Part shown: positions 51,981 through 59,832 of the stretch, one piece after another
Layout: each line of letters opens with the position of its first letter
How positions within the stretch are numbered: the stretch's first letter is position 1
Assembly: GCA_020846005.1 (NCBI GenBank)
Contig: JADLEQ010000080.1
Span: 1-64,000, forward strand
Length of the DNA stretch: 64,000 nucleotides
Source of the DNA: Polyangiaceae bacterium
Lineage (GTDB): Bacteria; Myxococcota_A; Polyangia; Polyangiales; Polyangiaceae
Reading direction: 5' to 3'
Notes under the pieces: model-generated
What the model was told of the DNA's origin: nothing
The model's database searches: none
What the model saw: only the letters and a program-made list of their open reading frames with translations
Translations under genes and position numbers: made by a program

Positions 51981-53060
51981 TCACGGCGCGGCCACCTCGA
52001 CGACGATCCCACCACCAGCGCCCGCTTCGCCGAGCGGCCCCGGGTCCCCGGAGCGGACCGCCTCCGCGAACGCCAGCAGGACGACCGCCGCTCGCTCCAG
52101 CGCGACCGAGTGGGCGATCTCGGCGGCCTGGTCGAGCGCGTAGTGGTCCACCTCCGGCTCGAGGCAGTCGATCATCTGGTAGTGATTGGCGCCGGCGATC
52201 TCGGCGCGCGCGCGCCACGTCGGCCCCGACAGCCTCGCCCACGTGGCGCCGATCTCCTCCGGCGTGACGCGCGCGTCGCGGCCGCCCCCGACGAGCGCCA
52301 CGGGCACCGCGGCGACCATCGGCGTGGAGGCGGTCGGGTCGGCGGGCGGCTGCGCGTGCGAGGCGAACGTCAGCACCCCGACGAGCCCGGTGGGGGGGCT
52401 GCCCTGGAAGGGCAGGGGGCAGGTGTCCGGGGACGCGTTGCAGAGGGCGGCCGTCCCCCCGTACGAGTGACCCACGAGGAGCAGCGACCCGGGGTCGGCG
52501 AGCGTGGCCCAGTCGCCGGTGGTGACGGCCTCGGCGGCGAGCGTGGCCCACGTAGGCTCGAGGCCCGAGCCCGTACGCTGCGCGATCAACACCGCGTGTC
52601 CGTGCGAGGCGAGCAGCTCGCCCAGCCAGTCGTAGCGGCTCCCGTGGATGGTGCCGCCCGGGAACACGACGACCAGCGGAGCGGCGAGCACGGCACGCGG
52701 CGCGAAGAGCCTCACCGGGATCTCTCCCGTCGGGCTCGCGACCGATCCCTCGTGACGATCCACGGCGTGCGCGCCGGGCTGGACCGCCGCGGGCTCGGGC
52801 TGATCCACGCAGGCGGCGATACCCCACGCGGGATCGAAGACGTCCCGCTCGGGCGCGGCGTCCGCGGCCCCGTCCGTACCGGCGCCCGCCTCGGGCGCGC
52901 CGGGCGCTGCGGCGTCCGGCGCACCGCAGGCGGAGGCCAGGCCGCACGCGAGCAGGAGGCACGCGCGCCCCGCGTGCGCCCCGAGCGCCCTCGATCCCCA
53001 GGTGCGCCCTGCGGGAGCCGGCTCCGCTCGGCTCGGTCTTGAATGTAGGAAGTTCGACAT
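51981..53060 (-). CDS. alpha/beta-hydrolase lipoprotein
   Basis: 359 residues from ATG 53060; a long n-region precedes the lipobox LLLACGLASACGAPD. After an Ala/Pro-rich linker the hydrolase domain shows LVVVFPGGTIHGSRYDWLGE, the nucleophile in LLLVGHSYGG, an acid candidate in VGGGRDARVTPEE and His in AGANHYQMID. The arrangement is that of platelet-activating-factor acetylhydrolase or chlorophyllase-like lipases. Substrate unknown. It is divergent from the membrane metalloprotease-like gene, with a 63-bp, relatively AT-rich shared promoter region. Confidence 0.78.
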   Translation of the reverse strand: MSNFLHSRPSRAEPAPAGRTWGSRALGAHAGRACLLLACGLASACGAPDAAAPGAPEAGAGTDGAADAAPERDVFDPAWGIAACVDQPEPAAVQPGAHAVDRHEGSVASPTGEIPVRLFAPRAVLAAPLVVVFPGGTIHGSRYDWLGELLASHGHAVLIAQRTGSGLEPTWATLAAEAVTTGDWATLADPGSLLLVGHSYGGTAALCNASPDTCPLPFQGSPPTGLVGVLTFASHAQPPADPTASTPMVAAVPVALVGGGRDARVTPEEIGATWARLSGPTWRARAEIAGANHYQMIDCLEPEVDHYALDQAAEIAHSVALERAAVVLLAFAEAVRSGDPGPLGEAGAGGGIVVEVAAP

Positions 53061-53123
53061 ACTACTATCGAATACCGGTAGCGCATCCCTCCGAGCCGTG
53101 TCAACACGGCCGGGAGACGACGG

Positions 53124-53960
53124 ATGACGAGCCGGGCGAGCGCTTGGGTGGCGTTCCGGCGGGTGCGCATCGCGCTCCTCGCCGCCGTCCTCGTCGTCGT
53201 CCTCCTCTGGGCGTGGAACGACCGGCGCCGGCGCCACGAGCGGACGCAGTGGCGGCGGCCCGTCCAGGTGGCGCTGGTCCTGCTCCGTGACGGAGCCGTC
53301 GACCCCGCCGCGCTGGGGGCGCTGCGCCAGCGGATCCCGGCGCTCGAGGCGCGCCTCGCCGAGGAGATGGCGCGACACCGCGGGAGCGCGAGCCGGCGCC
53401 CGTTCTCGTTCACCGTGTACGGCCCCGTCGACGCGGCCGCCGCGCCTCCGCGGCCGACCGCCGACGACCTGCGCGGCCTCGCCACGCACGCGTGGGAGAC
53501 TTGGCGGTACTTCCGCGGCGTCGATCGCCGCGCGGGCGTCGAGTGGCGGGCAGCCGATAGCCGCATCTACCTCACCGTGCGCCCCCCGCAGCACGCCGCG
53601 CGGGCGGCCGTCGAGGGGCAGAGCGAGCAGGGGGGGCGGGTCGGGAGCGTCGAGGTCGAGCTCGACGCGACGATGGTCGACCTCGCGCTGTTCGTCGCCA
53701 CGCACGAGCTCCTGCACACGCTCGGCGCGACCGACAAGTACGACCCCCGGGGCATGGCCCTCCTCCCGGACGGCCTCGCCGACCCCACGCTGAGTCCGCT
53801 CTACCCGCAGGTCGCCGCTGAGATCATGGCGCGCAACGTCGTCGTGGCGCCCCACCGCGAGCGCGCGCCCGAGACGCTCGACGAGCTGGCCGTGGGCCCG
53901 GTCACGGCGAGGGAGATCGGGTGGACACCACCCGCGCCTCGCGCCGACGCGCCGCGCTGA
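53124..53960 (+). CDS. membrane-anchored protein with HExxHxxGxxD motif
   Basis: 278 residues. One N-terminal transmembrane helix (VRIALLAAVLVVVLLWAW, about 14-31) followed by an Arg-rich stretch. Zinc-protease-like motif HELLHTLGATD with His194, Glu195, His198, Gly201 and Asp204, placed after VDLALFVAT. The spacing HExxHxxGxxD matches one class of metzincin-like or gluzincin-like peptidases, in which Asp is the third ligand. No family name can be assigned from this alone. The catalytic part would face the periplasm. Confidence 0.7.
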   Translation: MTSRASAWVAFRRVRIALLAAVLVVVLLWAWNDRRRRHERTQWRRPVQVALVLLRDGAVDPAALGALRQRIPALEARLAEEMARHRGSASRRPFSFTVYGPVDAAAAPPRPTADDLRGLATHAWETWRYFRGVDRRAGVEWRAADSRIYLTVRPPQHAARAAVEGQSEQGGRVGSVEVELDATMVDLALFVATHELLHTLGATDKYDPRGMALLPDGLADPTLSPLYPQVAAEIMARNVVVAPHRERAPETLDELAVGPVTAREIGWTPPAPRADAPR

Positions 53961-54064
53961 GGCGTGGTCTCCGGGGCAGTCGCCTTGGCCGGGCGCTCCC
54001 GTCCGCCGACCGCCGCGAGGAGCAGGGCGTCGGCGTCAGCCGCGGCGATCGCGCGGCCGACCGT

Positions 54065-55366
54065 TCACGGCTCGACGAAGGTGACCACCAGCGAGGGGCG
54101 CGCGGCCGCGTCCGAGTACTCGGAGCTGCGGTAGTCGCTCCCGCCGCCCGAGAGGAGGCCGCCGTCCGCGAGGAGGATGACGCCGTAGTTGGGGGTGCCG
54201 TCCACCCACAGCTGGACGAGCGCGGTGAGATCGACCTGACGCATCCCGACGGACGCCGTGAAGTAAGCCGCCTGCACGGCGTCCCGCGCCGGCTGCGTGT
54301 CCCAGGCGACCGAGCTCTCCGACCACGGCGCGAGCACGCGGAAGACCTGGACGGCCGCGCCGGTATCGAAACATTGGAGCTGCAGCGTCGCCGACTGGAT
54401 GACGACCCCCGGCGGCAGCCGCGTCACGAGCTCGGGGACCTGCAGCAGCGTCCGGTAGACCGGGTCTCCATCGACGAGGATCTTGGTGCTCGCGCCGAAG
54501 TTCTGAGACTTCTCCGAGCCGTCGTCCGAGATGTAGGTGTCTTCGAGGTCGGCCGCGCCGAACGTGATCGTGCCGCCGCACCTCCCGGCGCCGCAGGTCG
54601 CGACCCCGCCGACCGGCGCGACACACTCGTGCCCGCACGCGCCACAGTGGGCCAAGGTCGCGAGGAGGTGGGTCTCGCACCCGTTGGACACGTCGCCGTC
54701 GCAGTCTCCAGCGCCGGGGTTGCAGGCGACGCCCCCCGTACCGCCGGCGCCGGTGCCGCTGGCGCCGCCGGACGAGGCCGCGCCCGCACCAGCCGCCCCC
54801 CCCGCGCCCCCGGACGAGGCCGCGCCGACGCCCCCGGACGCCGCGCCGCTCGCGCCACCGGTCGACGTCCCACCCGAGGCCGCGCCGCCCGCGCCCCCCG
54901 GCCCTCCCCCTGTACCCATACCCCCCGCAGCGGATCCGCCTCCACCGGCGCCAGCGAGTCCTCCCGCCCCGCTCGCCCCCGCCCCGCTCGCCCCCGCCCC
55001 GCTCGCCCCCGCCCCGCTCGAAGCCCCGCCGCCGCCAGCGGCGGCGCTCCCACCGCCTGCGTCCGCGCCGGTCCGACCGCCGCTGCTCGCGCCGCCGCTC
55101 GCCGGAGTCGCCGCCCCCGCGACCCCGGCAGCCCCCCCGCCGCCGGCGCGCGCGCCGATCGGCTCTTCGAGCTGCACGCCCTGCGCGCAGGCCGCGCCAG
55201 TGACGCCCCCGGCCAGCAACGTCAGGCGACGCAGGGATCTGCGGCGCGCCGGCGCTGCCCGCCCCGGTGATGCGGGGCGCTCGCATGCGGACGGAGGGTT
55301 CAGCCTGCCCGGCAGGTCGCCCAACGGCGCCGGCGGTCGTGCGAGCGAGGAAGGAGGTCGAGGCAT
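54065..55366 (-). CDS. DNRLRE-domain lipoprotein
   Basis: 433 residues. The signal region (RRLTLLAGGVTGAACAQG) ends in a lipobox at about residue 60; the true start may be internal. Residues about 70-220 are a Gly/Ala/Ser linker with GAGASGAGASGAG-type repeats encoded by near-identical 12-15-bp DNA units around 54960-55020. One Cys repeat (GDCDGDVSNGCETH … HCGACGHEC) is the same unit that is repeated some 20 times in the giant lipoprotein starting at 59833. The C-terminal 160 residues form a DNRLRE domain: DLEDTYISDDGSEKSQNFGA, LPPGVVIQSATLQLQCF, WSESSVAWDTQPA. Likely surface-bound. Confidence 0.8.
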   Translation of the reverse strand: MPRPPSSLARPPAPLGDLPGRLNPPSACERPASPGRAAPARRRSLRRLTLLAGGVTGAACAQGVQLEEPIGARAGGGGAAGVAGAATPASGGASSGGRTGADAGGGSAAAGGGGASSGAGASGAGASGAGASGAGGLAGAGGGGSAAGGMGTGGGPGGAGGAASGGTSTGGASGAASGGVGAASSGGAGGAAGAGAASSGGASGTGAGGTGGVACNPGAGDCDGDVSNGCETHLLATLAHCGACGHECVAPVGGVATCGAGRCGGTITFGAADLEDTYISDDGSEKSQNFGASTKILVDGDPVYRTLLQVPELVTRLPPGVVIQSATLQLQCFDTGAAVQVFRVLAPWSESSVAWDTQPARDAVQAAYFTASVGMRQVDLTALVQLWVDGTPNYGVILLADGGLLSGGGSDYRSSEYSDAAARPSLVVTFVEP

Positions 55367-55561
55367 GATCCTGCGAGCTACCCGACGCGGATGCGCTCCG
55401 CGTGCACATCCGGAGACGAGTTGGTGGCCGCGCCCCGCGTGGATCGGCGCCCGGGTCCGGTCCGTCCCCCGGCGCTCCCTGGGGCGCTCCCACGGCGGCC
55501 CTCATCGACTCGTCACGCGCAGCCCCTCGCCCGCGCACGTTCGGCAGCGAGGCGAAGACGC

Positions 55562-56302
55562 GTGCAACGCCGGTGGGTTCTCGCGCTCTTCGGGTGGGCC
55601 GGCCGTGCTTCCACCGCCGGCGAGGTGGCGCCGCCCGGATCGACTCCGGGCGCTGGCCGGACCGACGGCGCCGCCGACGACGGCCCTGGGGGCCTCGAGT
55701 TCCCGGCGATGGGCACCCGGATCGCGACCTGCGGTGACTCCAGCGTGGGGGCGTCGCCGGCGCGGCTCCTGGACATGACCGCGGCGGCGGACCCGGACCT
55801 CCTCCTCCACGTGGGCGACCTCGACGACCAGGACGACCCGCCGGCTCGGGAGTCCAGGATGGGCCGGCTCGGCGACATCGCGTGGACGGCGGTCACCGGC
55901 CACCACGACGCGGACGCGTGGTGGGCGGCGGTCTTCGCCACGAACCGCGACATCGCGGACGGGACGCGCCTGCCCGCGAACGACCCGGGGCAGCGCGTCA
56001 GGCGCGGGCTTCGTCGAGCTCGGCGTCGACGGCGATCCTCGGAGGGCCTGGGGCCGCTGCCGCATCGCGCGGACGACGCCCGGCCGGGCTCCGCGGACGT
56101 TCGAGGAGCGGACGATCACCCTCGACACGCCAGGGCTCGGCGCGGGGTCCAGCAAGGGAGGCTCCGGCGGAGGCTCCGGCGGCTCCTCCGGCGGAGGTAG
56201 GGAGACCTCCGTGTCCCCGGGCCCCGTGGACCCAGCGAGCACCATCCGGACGACCGCCGCGCGCTCCACCGCGACCCTCGCCTCGGCCGGGCCTTCCTGC
56301 TA
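55562..56302 (+). pseudogene. broken metallophosphoesterase-like gene
   Basis: From GTG 55562 the frame encodes a signal-like start (WVLALFGWAGRASTAGEV), then TRIATCGDSSVG, DPDLLLHVGDLDDQDD and AWTAVTGHHDADAWW, which match the first metal-binding blocks of calcineurin-like phosphoesterases (GD…, GDxxD, GNHD), with His in place of Asn in the third. After about 55985 the sensible reading moves to another frame (GFVELGVDGDPRRAWGR … RTFEERTITLDTPG, then a Gly/Ser run) and ends at 56302. The rest of the catalytic domain is missing between these parts, so a frameshift plus a deletion is the likely history. The 195 bases before 55562 hold no gene. Confidence 0.55.
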
Positions 56303-56314
56303 GGCGACCGCCGC

Positions 56315-57808
56315 ATGAAGAAGGTCCTCATCGCCAACCGCGGCGAGATCGCCGTCCGCATCGCCCGCACGCTGCGCGAGATGCGCGTGGGGAGCGTCGC
56401 GGTATACAGCGAGCCGGATCGGGAGGCGCTGCACGTCAGGGTCGCAGACGAGGCGTACCCCATCGGTCCGGCGGCGTCGGCCGAGAGCTACCTCCGGATC
56501 GACAAACTGATCGACGTGGCGCGCCGCGCCGGCTGCGATGGCCTGCACCCGGGCTACGGCTTCCTCTCGGAGAACCCGCGGCTGCCCGAGGCGTGCGAGG
56601 CGGCCGGGATCACCTTCATCGGTCCGCCGGCGAGCGCGATGCACGCGATGGGGTCGAAGACGGCCGCGCGCGAGAAGATGGCAGCGGCGGGCGTCCCCAT
56701 CGTCCCGGGCGGGCCGGCGGGGGACGCGGCAGAGGCGCGCGAGACGGCCTCCCGCGTCGGCTACCCGGTGATGCTCAAGGCGCGCGCTGGCGGAGGGGGG
56801 AAGGGGATGCGCCTCGTGCACCGCGAGTCGGACCTCGCCGCGGCGCTCGAGCGAGCGCAGAGCGAGGCCGGCAAGGCGTTCGGCGACCCGACCGTCTACG
56901 TCGAGAAGGCCATCCTCGAGCCGCGCCATGTCGAGATCCAGATCCTCGGCGACCGGCACGGGAACCTCGTGCACCTCTTCGAACGCGACTGCTCCATCCA
57001 ACGCCGTCACCAGAAGGTCGTCGAGGAGACGCCCTGCCCCGCCATCGACGACGCGATCGTGCGCCGGATGGGCGAGGTCGCAGTGCAGGGCGCGCGGAGC
57101 GTCGGCTACTTCTCGGCCGGGACGTTCGAGTTCCTCCTGGGCAAAGACCAGAGCTTCTACTTCCTCGAGATGAACACCCGGCTCCAGGTGGAGCACCCGG
57201 TCACGGAGCTGGTGACGGGGCTCGACCTCGTGCGGGAGATGGTCCGCATCGCGGACGGCGAGCCGCTCGGCTACACGCAGGCCGACGTGACGAGGCGCGG
57301 CGCGGCGATCGAGTGCCGGGTCTACGCGGAGGACCCCGCCAGCGGCTTCCTGCCGAGCCCAGGCCTCATCCGCGAGCTGCGCGTGCCCGCGGGGCCCGGC
57401 GTCCGGGACGACGGCGGCGCGTACGCCGGCGTGACGATCACGCCCCACTATGACCCCCTCATCTCCAAGCTCTCCGTGTGGGCGCCGAGCCGCGCCCTGG
57501 CCGTCGCGCGCATGCGGCGGGCGATCGCCGAGTACGTGGTCGCCGGGATCCGCACGAACCTGCCCTTCCACGCGCGGCTGCTCGAGCACCCCGAGTTCGT
57601 CGCGGGGCACTACGACACCGGCTTCATCGAGCGCCACGCGAGCGCGCTGCTGGAGGAGGCACCCGCCGCCGCGGACGACGCCGAGCGGTTGGCGGTCGCG
57701 GTCGCCGTGCGCGCCCACATCGCCGAGCGAGCGGCCGGCGCGGCGCCGGCTGCCCGCAACGGCGGACTCGCGCCGTGGGTCGCGGCCGAGCGCGCGCGCC
57801 TGCGCTGA
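56315..57808 (+). CDS. accC: biotin carboxylase (acetyl/acyl-CoA carboxylase subunit)
   Basis: 497 residues. It carboxylates biotin on a carrier protein using ATP and bicarbonate. It shows KVLIANRGEIAVRIARTLRE, GLHPGYGFLSENPRL, the ATP-grasp glycine loop LKARAGGGGKGMRLV, EKAILEPRHVEIQILGD and the active-site block FLEMNTRLQVEHPVTE. The C-terminal 50 residues extend past the usual AccC end but contain no biotinyl motif (no MKM), so it needs a separate carrier. Without accB or a carboxyltransferase nearby it could serve acetyl-, propionyl- or another acyl-CoA carboxylase. Confidence 0.92.
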   Translation: MKKVLIANRGEIAVRIARTLREMRVGSVAVYSEPDREALHVRVADEAYPIGPAASAESYLRIDKLIDVARRAGCDGLHPGYGFLSENPRLPEACEAAGITFIGPPASAMHAMGSKTAAREKMAAAGVPIVPGGPAGDAAEARETASRVGYPVMLKARAGGGGKGMRLVHRESDLAAALERAQSEAGKAFGDPTVYVEKAILEPRHVEIQILGDRHGNLVHLFERDCSIQRRHQKVVEETPCPAIDDAIVRRMGEVAVQGARSVGYFSAGTFEFLLGKDQSFYFLEMNTRLQVEHPVTELVTGLDLVREMVRIADGEPLGYTQADVTRRGAAIECRVYAEDPASGFLPSPGLIRELRVPAGPGVRDDGGAYAGVTITPHYDPLISKLSVWAPSRALAVARMRRAIAEYVVAGIRTNLPFHARLLEHPEFVAGHYDTGFIERHASALLEEAPAAADDAERLAVAVAVRAHIAERAAGAAPAARNGGLAPWVAAERARLR

Positions 57809-57840
57809 GTGCGCCCCCGCGATGATAAGGTGCGGGGGCG

Positions 57841-58998
57841 ATGACCGCCCTCCACGGACTCAAGGTGCTCGACCTCACCCGGCTCCTGCCGGGCCCCTTC
57901 GCGACCATGGTGCTCGCCGATCTCGGCGCGCAGGTGGACAAGGTGGAGGACACCGGCGCCGGCGACTACCTGCGCGCCGCGCCCCCCGCCGTGGAGGGTA
58001 TGGGCGCTGGGTTCCACATCCTGAACCGCGGCAAGCGGAGCCTGGCGCTCGATCTCAAGCGCCCCGAGGGCGCGTCGGTCCTGCTCCGCCTCGCGCGCAG
58101 CTACGACGTAGTGTTCGAGCAGTTCCGCCCGGGGGTGATGGACCGGCTCGGGCTGTCCCACGCGCGGCTCTTGGAGGAGAATCCGCGGCTGGTCGTGTGC
58201 GCGCTCACCGGGTACGGGCAGGACGGCCCGCTCCGGGACCGGGCGGGCCACGATCTGAACTACCTCGCGCGGGCCGGGATCCTCGGGCTGATGGGCCCGG
58301 TCGATGGCCCGCCGCAGCTCCCGAGCTTCCAGCTCGCGGACGTCTCGGGCGGGCTCTACGCCGTGATCGGGATCCTCGCTGCGCTCCGCGCCCGCGACGC
58401 GACGGGGCGAGGCTCGGTGGTCGACGTGTCGATGCTCGAGTCGGTGATCGGGTTCGCGGCGCTCCCGCTGGCGCGCCTGCTCGCCGGCGAGCTGCCGGCG
58501 CGAGGCGCTGAGTACCTGACGGGCGGGATCGCGGCGTACGGCTGCTATGCCACGAAGGACGGCGGGGCGGTGACGCTCGGCGCGCTCGAGCCCAAGTTCC
58601 TCGCGGCGTTCCTCACCGCGGTCGGGATGGAGCCCGACCTCATGCTGCTCGTCCCCGGCGAGCACCAAGCCGCGTACCAGCAGCGCCTCGCGGAGCTGTT
58701 CCGCACGCGCACGCGCGCCGAGTGGGAGGCGCTCGGCCGCGCCCACGACTGCTGCGTCGAGCCGGTGCTCCGCCCGGACGAGCTGCTCACCGATCCGCAG
58801 CTCGTCGCCCGGCGTGCCTTCGTGACGGCCCAGGTGGGCGGCGCGACGCTCGGCCACTTCCGCACGCCGGTGACGCCGCGCGATTTCACGCCGGCGCCCG
58901 CGCCGGCGCAGGGCGAGCACGGCGACGCCATCCTGCGCGAGGCGGGGCTGGAGGCCGGCGAGGTCGTCGCGCTCCGCCGCGCGGGCGTGCTCCGCTGA
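57841..58998 (+). CDS. alpha-methylacyl-CoA racemase (CaiB/BaiF superfamily)
   Basis: 385 residues, 32 bases after accC. The class III CoA-transferase fold is clear: LKVLDLTRLLPGPFATMVLA, DLGAQVDKVE, RGKRSLALDLKRPEG. The racemase catalytic pair of AMACR/MCR is present: His137 in AGHDLNYLARAG and Asp167 in LADVSGGLY, 30 residues apart as in the mycobacterial enzyme. It epimerises 2-methylacyl-CoA, opening branched-chain fatty acids to beta-oxidation. A CoA-transferase activity is the alternative but the His/Asp spacing favours racemase. Confidence 0.88.
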   Translation: MTALHGLKVLDLTRLLPGPFATMVLADLGAQVDKVEDTGAGDYLRAAPPAVEGMGAGFHILNRGKRSLALDLKRPEGASVLLRLARSYDVVFEQFRPGVMDRLGLSHARLLEENPRLVVCALTGYGQDGPLRDRAGHDLNYLARAGILGLMGPVDGPPQLPSFQLADVSGGLYAVIGILAALRARDATGRGSVVDVSMLESVIGFAALPLARLLAGELPARGAEYLTGGIAAYGCYATKDGGAVTLGALEPKFLAAFLTAVGMEPDLMLLVPGEHQAAYQQRLAELFRTRTRAEWEALGRAHDCCVEPVLRPDELLTDPQLVARRAFVTAQVGGATLGHFRTPVTPRDFTPAPAPAQGEHGDAILREAGLEAGEVVALRRAGVLR

Positions 58999-59051
58999 GC
59001 GCAGCGGGCGCGCCGCTTGCCGCCACGCCGTCACGTCACTATGCCGTCGTC

Positions 59052-59609
59052 ATGACCGCGGCTCTCCAGCGCATGCCGAGCGACCTCACGGCCCTCGATG
59101 CCACCGGGCGCGTGGTGCCGCTGGCGGAGCTGTGGCGCGACCGCCCCGCAGTGCTGGCGTTCGTCCGGCACTTCGGTTGACTCTTCTGCCATGAGCAGGC
59201 CGCGCAGTTGCGCGGTGAGCTGGCGAGGCTCGAGGAGCTTGGGGTGGCGCTCTGGGTCATCGGGAGCGGCTCGCCCGAGCACGCGCGAGGGTTCGCGGAG
59301 GCGCACGACCTGCGGGGGCGGGTCCTGAGCGACCCGAGCCGAGCGAGCTACCGGGCGCTCGGGATGCGGCGGGACGCGGGGGCGTTCTTGACGCCACGCG
59401 TCTTGGGGAACGCGGCGCGCGCCTGGAAGGGCGGCTTCCGGCAGGGCCGCACCCAGGGCGATCCTTGGCAGCAAGGCGGCGTGGCCGTGGTGCGGCGCGA
59501 CGGCTCGCTCGAGTATCTGCAGATCAGCGACTCGACCGGCGCCCACGCGCCGGTCGCGGAGCTCCTCGCCGCCGCAGCGCGGGCGGCGCGCGGCGAGGGC
59601 TCGTCGTAG
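59052..59609 (+). CDS. PRXL2/SelU-like (AhpC/TSA-type) redox protein, probable selenoprotein
   Basis: 185 residues if the in-frame TGA at 59178-59180 is read as selenocysteine (residue 43). The motif reads VRHFG-U-LFCHEQAAQLR, a UxxC (Sec43, Cys46) at exactly the CxxC position of the PRXL2/FAM213/SelU-like thioredoxin-fold family. The downstream part continues in the same frame and fits the family: LEELGVALWVIGSGSPEHAR, VLSDPSRASYRALGM, GDPWQQGGVAVV. A 7-bp hairpin with loop AGTT starts 19 bases after the TGA. Without readthrough only a 42-residue stub would form and the second half would lack a start. A recent nonsense mutation is the alternative; conservation on both sides argues against it. 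Confidence 0.8.
59199..59216 (+). promoter_or_regulatory. candidate bacterial SECIS hairpin
   Basis: CCGCGC (59200-59205), loop AGTT (59206-59209) and GCGCGG (59210-59215), extended by a G-U pair (59199/59216). The loop begins 25 bases after the TGA, and its second base is G. Published bacterial SECIS patterns ask for a short apical loop with a G among its first two bases some 16-37 bases past UGA, which this meets. It lies inside the coding sequence, as bacterial SECIS elements do. Confidence 0.65.
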
Positions 59610-59679
59610 CGCCTCGCGGCACTCGGTAGCGCGCGCCGCGCGCGGCGAGAACTCGTCACAACGCCTCGCGGCACTCGGT
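59591..59679. repeat. 37-bp direct duplication at the 3' end of the redox gene
   Basis: 59591-59627 and 59643-59679 match at 32 of 37 bases, with all five differences being transitions. The first copy spans the last codons and stop of the redox gene. The second lies in the non-coding stretch that follows (59610-59832), which holds no gene. Confidence 0.75.
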
Positions 59680-59832
59680 GTCTGCGACACGTGGTGTCGA
59701 GTCCGACAGCGCACGCGCGCGCAGGTTCCCCTACATCCGCCGACTCCCTCCGGCACGACCGACGACTCACAGACACCGCTCGCCAGTCGGTAGATTCCCG
59801 ACTACTCTCGAGTCGGCTCGAGGTGGATTGAC

